From positions 2,852,001 to 2,916,000 of the forward strand of contig NZ_CP047025.1 in NCBI RefSeq assembly GCF_009796845.1: a stretch of 64,000 nt of DNA, given 5' to 3'. The notes below the pieces were generated by a model. The model saw nothing but the letters and a program-made list of their open reading frames with translations, made no database searches and had not been told where the DNA came from. A program made the translations under genes and the position numbers. This document shows positions 59,626 to 64,000 of the stretch, one piece after another. The DNA comes from Cobetia sp. L2A1. GTDB lineage: Bacteria; Pseudomonadota; Gammaproteobacteria; Pseudomonadales; Halomonadaceae. Numbering within the stretch: position 1 is the stretch's first letter; each line of letters starts with the position of its first letter.

Positions 59626-61350
59626 TTATACGGCGACGGGCGTCGCTTCTTCAGCACGCTCGGCTTCACTGCGCGCACTGCTTTCCAGGCCACGATTGAT
59701 CGCCGAGAGCACTGCCTTGAGCGATGCGCTGACAGTATCACCGTCTTCGGCCATGCCACAGACGCGCTTGCCATCCAGATTCAACATCACAAAAGCGACC
59801 GCGACGGCATCACTACCCTCACCGAGCGCATGTTCACCGTAATCCACCACGCTGACGGTGGACCCGGTGTGGCGCTGCCACGCATCCATGAATGCCGAGA
59901 TGGCACCATTGCCCTCGCCTGCCAGTGAAATCTGTTCACCGTCGGCATTGAACAATGTCGCGGTCAGCTGCTCAGCGCCATCACGATCCAGACGATAGCC
60001 CTTGAGGTTCAATGGTGCCTCGCGCTTGAAGCTGGCATCGAGAATATCGCGAATCTGCTGACTCGAAAGCTCACCACTGACCTGCTCAGTGGCCTTCTGA
60101 ACGTGCGGTGCCAGTTCAAGGCTCATCCAGCGTGGCAGACTGATGCCATGATCACGTTCGAGCAGGAAGGCCATACCGCCCTTGCCGGACTGACTATTGA
60201 CGCGAATCACCGCCTGGAAGTCACGACCCAGATCCTGCGGATCAATCGGCAAGTAAGCGACCTGCCACGGCTCATCCGGTTGCTGCTTCTTGAGGCACTT
60301 GCGAATCGCATCCTGATGGCTGCCGGAGAAGGCGGTATAGACCAGCTCACCGACCCAGGGATGACGCGGATGCACCGGGAGATTGGTGCATTCGGTATAG
60401 ACCTGGATGATCTCGTCCGGGTTGGAGAGATCCAGCTGCGGATCGATGCCCTGGCTATAGAGATTCATCGCCAGCGTGATGAGATCCATGTTGCCAGTAC
60501 GCTCGCCATTGCCCAGCAGCGTGCCTTCGATGCGGTCCGCTCCGGCAAGCAAGCCCAACTCGGCTGCCGCCGCTGCGCCACCTCGGTCGTTGTGGGTATG
60601 CAGAGAAATGATCGCGCAGTCACGACGCGAGAGGTGCTTGATGAAGTACTCGACCTGATCAGCAAAATGATTGGCCGGACCCACCTCTACCGTGGCAGGC
60701 AGGTTGAGGATGCAGCGATTTTCCGGCGTCGGCTGCCAGACATCCATCACCGCATCGCACACCTCGACGGCATAATCCATCTCGGTGGAGGTAAAGCTCT
60801 CCGGTGAGTACTGGAACACCCAACGCGTCTCGGGATAGCGTGCCGCATATTCCTTGACCAGTCGCGCGCCGTCTACTGCAATGGCCTTGATACCATCTCG
60901 ATCCATCTCGAATACGCGCTCACGCTGCACGGTAGAGGTGGAGTTATAGACATGGACGACAGCGTCACGTGCACCGATCAGCGACTCGTAAGTCCGCGCG
61001 ATGAGGTGCTCACGCGCCTGCACCAACACCTGGATGCTGACACCTTCCGGCACCTGATCTTCTTCGATCAACCAGCGCACGAAATCGAAGTCCAGCTGAC
61101 TGGCGGACGGGAAGCCCACTTCGATTTCCTTCAGGCCGATCTTGACCAGCAACTTCCACATCAGCTTCTTCTGCTCGACCGTCATCGGCTCCAGCAGTGC
61201 CTGATTGCCATCGCGCAAATCGACACTGGCCCATAGCGGTGCCTGAGTCACTGTGCGCGACGGCCACTGGCGGTCGGTCAGTGCCACAGGTGTCACTGGG
61301 CGATATTTGGTGTGGTCGAACGCAGCACTTGGCGTGGATGCAGCAGTCAT
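59626..61350 (-). CDS. leuA: 2-isopropylmalate synthase (LeuA type 2)
   Basis: 574 residues. Condenses acetyl-CoA with 2-ketoisovalerate, the committed step of leucine synthesis. Catalytic domain: [15 protein letters not shown] near 44 with the metal-binding Asp, [16 protein letters not shown] near 250 (His ligands); C-terminal LeuA allosteric dimer domain (about 430-574) for leucine feedback. AAGGA precedes the ATG. Divergent from an Lrp-family regulator; no leader peptide with leucine codons was found. Confidence 0.96.
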   Translation of the reverse strand: MTAASTPSAAFDHTKYRPVTPVALTDRQWPSRTVTQAPLWASVDLRDGNQALLEPMTVEQKKLMWKLLVKIGLKEIEVGFPSASQLDFDFVRWLIEEDQVPEGVSIQVLVQAREHLIARTYESLIGARDAVVHVYNSTSTVQRERVFEMDRDGIKAIAVDGARLVKEYAARYPETRWVFQYSPESFTSTEMDYAVEVCDAVMDVWQPTPENRCILNLPATVEVGPANHFADQVEYFIKHLSRRDCAIISLHTHNDRGGAAAAAELGLLAGADRIEGTLLGNGERTGNMDLITLAMNLYSQGIDPQLDLSNPDEIIQVYTECTNLPVHPRHPWVGELVYTAFSGSHQDAIRKCLKKQQPDEPWQVAYLPIDPQDLGRDFQAVIRVNSQSGKGGMAFLLERDHGISLPRWMSLELAPHVQKATEQVSGELSSQQIRDILDASFKREAPLNLKGYRLDRDGAEQLTATLFNADGEQISLAGEGNGAISAFMDAWQRHTGSTVSVVDYGEHALGEGSDAVAVAFVMLNLDGKRVCGMAEDGDTVSASLKAVLSAINRGLESSARSEAERAEEATPVAV

Positions 61351-61874
61351 GATCGTATCCTTGGCGGTCTGGTCGCGGGAACAAGATAGCGTCTTGGCAC
61401 CTGATTATGGTGATTCGATGGCACCTTTCGCGCTCAGCAGTGTCCCAATCGGGGCGCCTGAGTGAATGTAAATAACGAGGGCCTTATGGGTCCCGTATGT
61501 GAAAGCTTGCCGTTAGCGTCGCAGGCAAGCAAGTCAGAATACATCGGGACCGAACCGCTCGGTTGCTTCAAGCCACGGCGCCGGATCACGGCCGCCATCA
61601 GCGGACAAGACAGAAATGACGGGATGGCCGCACTATTCATGTCAGCAAGGCCATTTCGATCAGAAGTACCCTGCTTTACCGCTATTACCGGACGAAAGAG
61701 GCGTGTGGCCAGCGCCGGTAGCTTACATTGCCTAGTGACCGAAAGGGGTCGCCATGCAGTGATTACAGTATATGCCGCATATCAGGGCGGACGATTGCGA
61801 AAATCACATGACATCGCCATCTAAACAGCAGATTATTTCACCATTCATATATTTACCGCCAATGGATTGCGAAA
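61351..61874. other. Divergent region between leuA and the Lrp-family regulator
   Basis: About 525 bp. No gene. The stretch just before the regulator (61800-61870) is AT-rich and may hold its promoter. Confidence 0.45.
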
Positions 61875-62363
61875 ATGAGCCAGAACATCACTTTCCCTAC
61901 ACTGGATCGCTTTGATCGTCGCATCCTGGATGAGCTCCAGCACTCAGGACGTATTAGCAACCAGGAGCTTGCCGAGCGCATTGGTCTCTCACCGTCACCC
62001 TGCCTGCGCCGCGTACGTGCCTTGGAAGAAAGCGGCATGATCATGGGCTACCGTGCTCAGATCGATGCTCGCAAGTTGGGCTTGAGCCTGATGGCCCTGC
62101 TGCATATCTCGATGGATCGACACACACCGGAGCGTTTCGCCAACTTCGAAAACACGATCGCCAACCTGCCACAGGTAATGGAGTGCTTGCTGATCACTGG
62201 CCAGGAAGCTGACTACCAGCTCAAGGTGGTCGTGAAGGACATGGATGACTACCACGATCTGCTACTCAAGCAGATTACGCGTATCGAAGGCGTCACCGGT
62301 GTGCATTCAAGCTTCGTGCTGCGTCAGGTCATTGATCATCAGCGCGTACCGACGACGTCCTGA
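61875..62363 (+). CDS. Lrp/AsnC family transcriptional regulator
   Basis: 162 residues. N-terminal helix-turn-helix (about 8-60; DRRILDELQHSGRISNQELA and LSPSPCLRRVRALE) and a C-terminal RAM ligand domain (about 70-150). Very close in layout to Lrp (E. coli 164). It could be the global leucine-responsive regulator or a local one; it faces leuA on one side and 4-hydroxyphenylpyruvate dioxygenase on the other. GGA precedes the ATG. Confidence 0.92.
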   Translation: MSQNITFPTLDRFDRRILDELQHSGRISNQELAERIGLSPSPCLRRVRALEESGMIMGYRAQIDARKLGLSLMALLHISMDRHTPERFANFENTIANLPQVMECLLITGQEADYQLKVVVKDMDDYHDLLLKQITRIEGVTGVHSSFVLRQVIDHQRVPTTS

Positions 62364-62403
62364 GCATTCACCCGATTGTTTGCCAGCTAGCTGACAGGTT
62401 CAT

Positions 62404-62444
62404 AACGACAACGCCTCACCGGGGCCCGGTGAGGCGTTGTCGTT
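62404..62444. terminator. Bidirectional terminator between the Lrp-family gene and hppD
   Basis: AACGACAACGCCTCACCGG and its complement form a 19-bp stem with a GGC loop, 40 bp after the regulator's stop. Confidence 0.85.
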
Positions 62445-62523
62445 TATCAGCGCTACTGATGATTATCGCTCAGACTGAAGATCTTCACAGATAGCCTTCA
62501 GGAGTCTCGAGAAGACGTCAGTA

Positions 62524-63603
62524 TCACTCGCCACCTATCACGCCACGGCGAATCTGATCTTCCTCGATGGACTCGAACAACGCCTTGAAATTGCCTTCGC
62601 CGAAGCCGTCGTTACCCTTGCGCTGAATGATCTCGAAAAAGATCGGCCCGATCACCGTCTCAGTGAAAATCTGCAGCAATACACCTTCTCCTGGCGCACC
62701 ATCTACCAGCAAGCTGAGCGCTTTGAGGTCTTCGACCTTCTCCTCATGATTCGGCACCCGCGCATCAATCTTCTCGTAATAGGTCGCCGGCGTCGTCAGG
62801 AATGTCACGCCATTGGCCTTGAGCGCCTTCACGGTAGCGTAGATATCATCAGTCGCCATCGCTAGATGCTGGATGCCTTCACCCTTGTACTCACGGATGA
62901 ATTCAGCGATCTGTGAATTGTCATCAGCGGATTCATTGATGGGGATATGCATCTTGCCGCACGGCGCTGTCATGGCGCGTGAAAACAGGCCTGTCATCTT
63001 GCCTTCTATGTCGAAGTAACGGATTTCGCGGAAGTTGGCAATGCTGGAGTAGAAACCGGCCCAGACGTCCATCTGGCCACGGCCGACATTATGGGTCAGA
63101 TGATCCAACGTATGCAGGCCGACGCTGTTGCTATTGGGCACTGCACCCTCAATGGCAACGAAATCAGTCTCATAAATCGACTGCTCACGATTGTGATCTA
63201 CAAAATAAAGGACCGATCCACCGATACCTTCCACCGCAGGAATACCCACTTCACCAGGCCCGACCGGATGCACCACACTGCGCGCACCGTGGGCCAAGGC
63301 ATAGCGCTGCGCCTGTTCGGCATCCGTGACTCTCCACGCCATTGCACAGGCGCTGGGGCCATGCACGGCAGCAAAAGCTGCGGCGGGGGAATCAGGCTCA
63401 GCGTTCAGCACCACGTTGATACCCTGCTGCTGGAATAGGAAAACCTGCTTGGAGCGATGGCGACGCACCTCGGTAAATCCGAGCTGGTTGAACAAGGCGC
63501 GCAGCCCTTCGATGCCTGCAGCATCTGGTGCCGTAAACTCGACGAATTCGAAGCCGTCAGTGCCGATGGGATTATGCTGTTCGATGCGGGCCGGTGCATT
63601 CAT
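62524..63603 (-). CDS. hppD: 4-hydroxyphenylpyruvate dioxygenase
   Basis: 359 residues, vicinal-oxygen-chelate fold. Converts 4-hydroxyphenylpyruvate to homogentisate in tyrosine breakdown. The iron ligands are seen in LHTLDHLTHN (His), GIQHLAMAT (His) and FFEIIQRKG (Glu), in order along the C-terminal half, and GFGEGNFKALFESIE closes the protein. The ATG at 63603 has GGAG; the frame opens at 63666. No other homogentisate-pathway gene is in the window. Confidence 0.94.
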   Translation of the reverse strand: MNAPARIEQHNPIGTDGFEFVEFTAPDAAGIEGLRALFNQLGFTEVRRHRSKQVFLFQQQGINVVLNAEPDSPAAAFAAVHGPSACAMAWRVTDAEQAQRYALAHGARSVVHPVGPGEVGIPAVEGIGGSVLYFVDHNREQSIYETDFVAIEGAVPNSNSVGLHTLDHLTHNVGRGQMDVWAGFYSSIANFREIRYFDIEGKMTGLFSRAMTAPCGKMHIPINESADDNSQIAEFIREYKGEGIQHLAMATDDIYATVKALKANGVTFLTTPATYYEKIDARVPNHEEKVEDLKALSLLVDGAPGEGVLLQIFTETVIGPIFFEIIQRKGNDGFGEGNFKALFESIEEDQIRRGVIGGE

Positions 63604-64000
63604 GACAGGCGCTCCAAGTGTCAGGCTGCCGAGGCATGAGCCGGCAGAGGATGAAGAGAAAGGCACAATGGTGGCAAGTGAGTCATCAACGAAGCCAGCA
63701 AGACGGCTATCGCGTCAGTCGTCAGATCAGGCGTGGTCGCTGACGGCTCTACTTGTGCTAAATCACTGCCCCTAATCTAGGCCTTGCCAGTCGCCCTGCC
63801 CATGCCCGCCAGCCAGTACTCTCTCGTCCCTCACACGCTTTACGACTCGACACATGTAACGAAAACCTGCCAGCGAGAAAAGCCAGTATGCTGGGGTCAT
63901 TACAGCGGTGCAGCAGCATGACACTGCGTCAACCTTTCTTTACAGCCTCTCTTGCTGTCACATCCACCTGATCGACGAACTCGCCTTGGTTACCATATCA
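63604..64000. other. Region upstream of hppD to the window edge
   Basis: About 400 bp. I see no gene start or RNA; it should include the hppD promoter. Confidence 0.4.

Overview
The window looks like a chromosomal segment of a gammaproteobacterium of the Halomonadaceae, most like Cobetia or Halomonas. This rests on gene content (ktrAB potassium uptake, several sodium-coupled symporters, acidic protein tails) and on the gammaproteobacterial blocks thrS-infC-rpmI-rplT-pheS-pheT-ihfA, ihfB-lapA-lapB and nadB next to ygfX-sdhE. The taxon is an inference; no rRNA gene is present. Almost everything is ordinary, dense chromosomal coding. The only mobile element is one complete IS5-type insertion sequence.

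Layout: 0.1-12 kb, minus strand: an O-antigen ligase-like protein, uracil permease and upp, two paralogous family-4 glycosyltransferases, an IS5 element and a sulfotransferase, then ung, gpt, apt and a purine permease. This is a nucleobase salvage region with surface-polysaccharide genes between its members. 12-18 kb: riboflavin synthase, then the plus-strand methionine importer metNIQ behind a leader RNA carrying an intrinsic terminator, followed by a free methionine-R-sulfoxide reductase and an esterase. 18-25 kb: three identical tRNA-Val(GAC) genes, then glycerol catabolism: two tandem MIP channels and glpK (minus), glpR and glpD (plus). 25-32 kb: fumC, a peroxiredoxin-like protein, a FUSC membrane protein overlapping nadB, and convergent ygfX-sdhE.

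32-38.5 kb: ihfB-lapA-lapB, an NSS-type sodium symporter and ktrAB. 38.5-46 kb: the translation operon thrS to ihfA on the minus strand, in which IHF-alpha carries an Asp/His-rich tail. 46-55.8 kb, minus: an OmpA-like lipoprotein with calcium-binding-type repeats, an M20 amidohydrolase, a DUF2489 protein, and a surface-polysaccharide group (galE, cysQ, a phosphoethanolamine-transferase-like protein, ugd, a glycosyltransferase). 56-64 kb: a DASS symporter, gltS, leuA, an Lrp-family regulator and 4-hydroxyphenylpyruvate dioxygenase.

I found no CRISPR array, prophage, toxin-antitoxin or defence island. The observations most worth checking are the metN leader with mutually exclusive terminator and antiterminator pairings, the Asp/His tail of IHF-alpha, the enlarged YgfX with an acidic insert, and the two glycosyltransferase paralogues flanking an IS element and a sulfotransferase.
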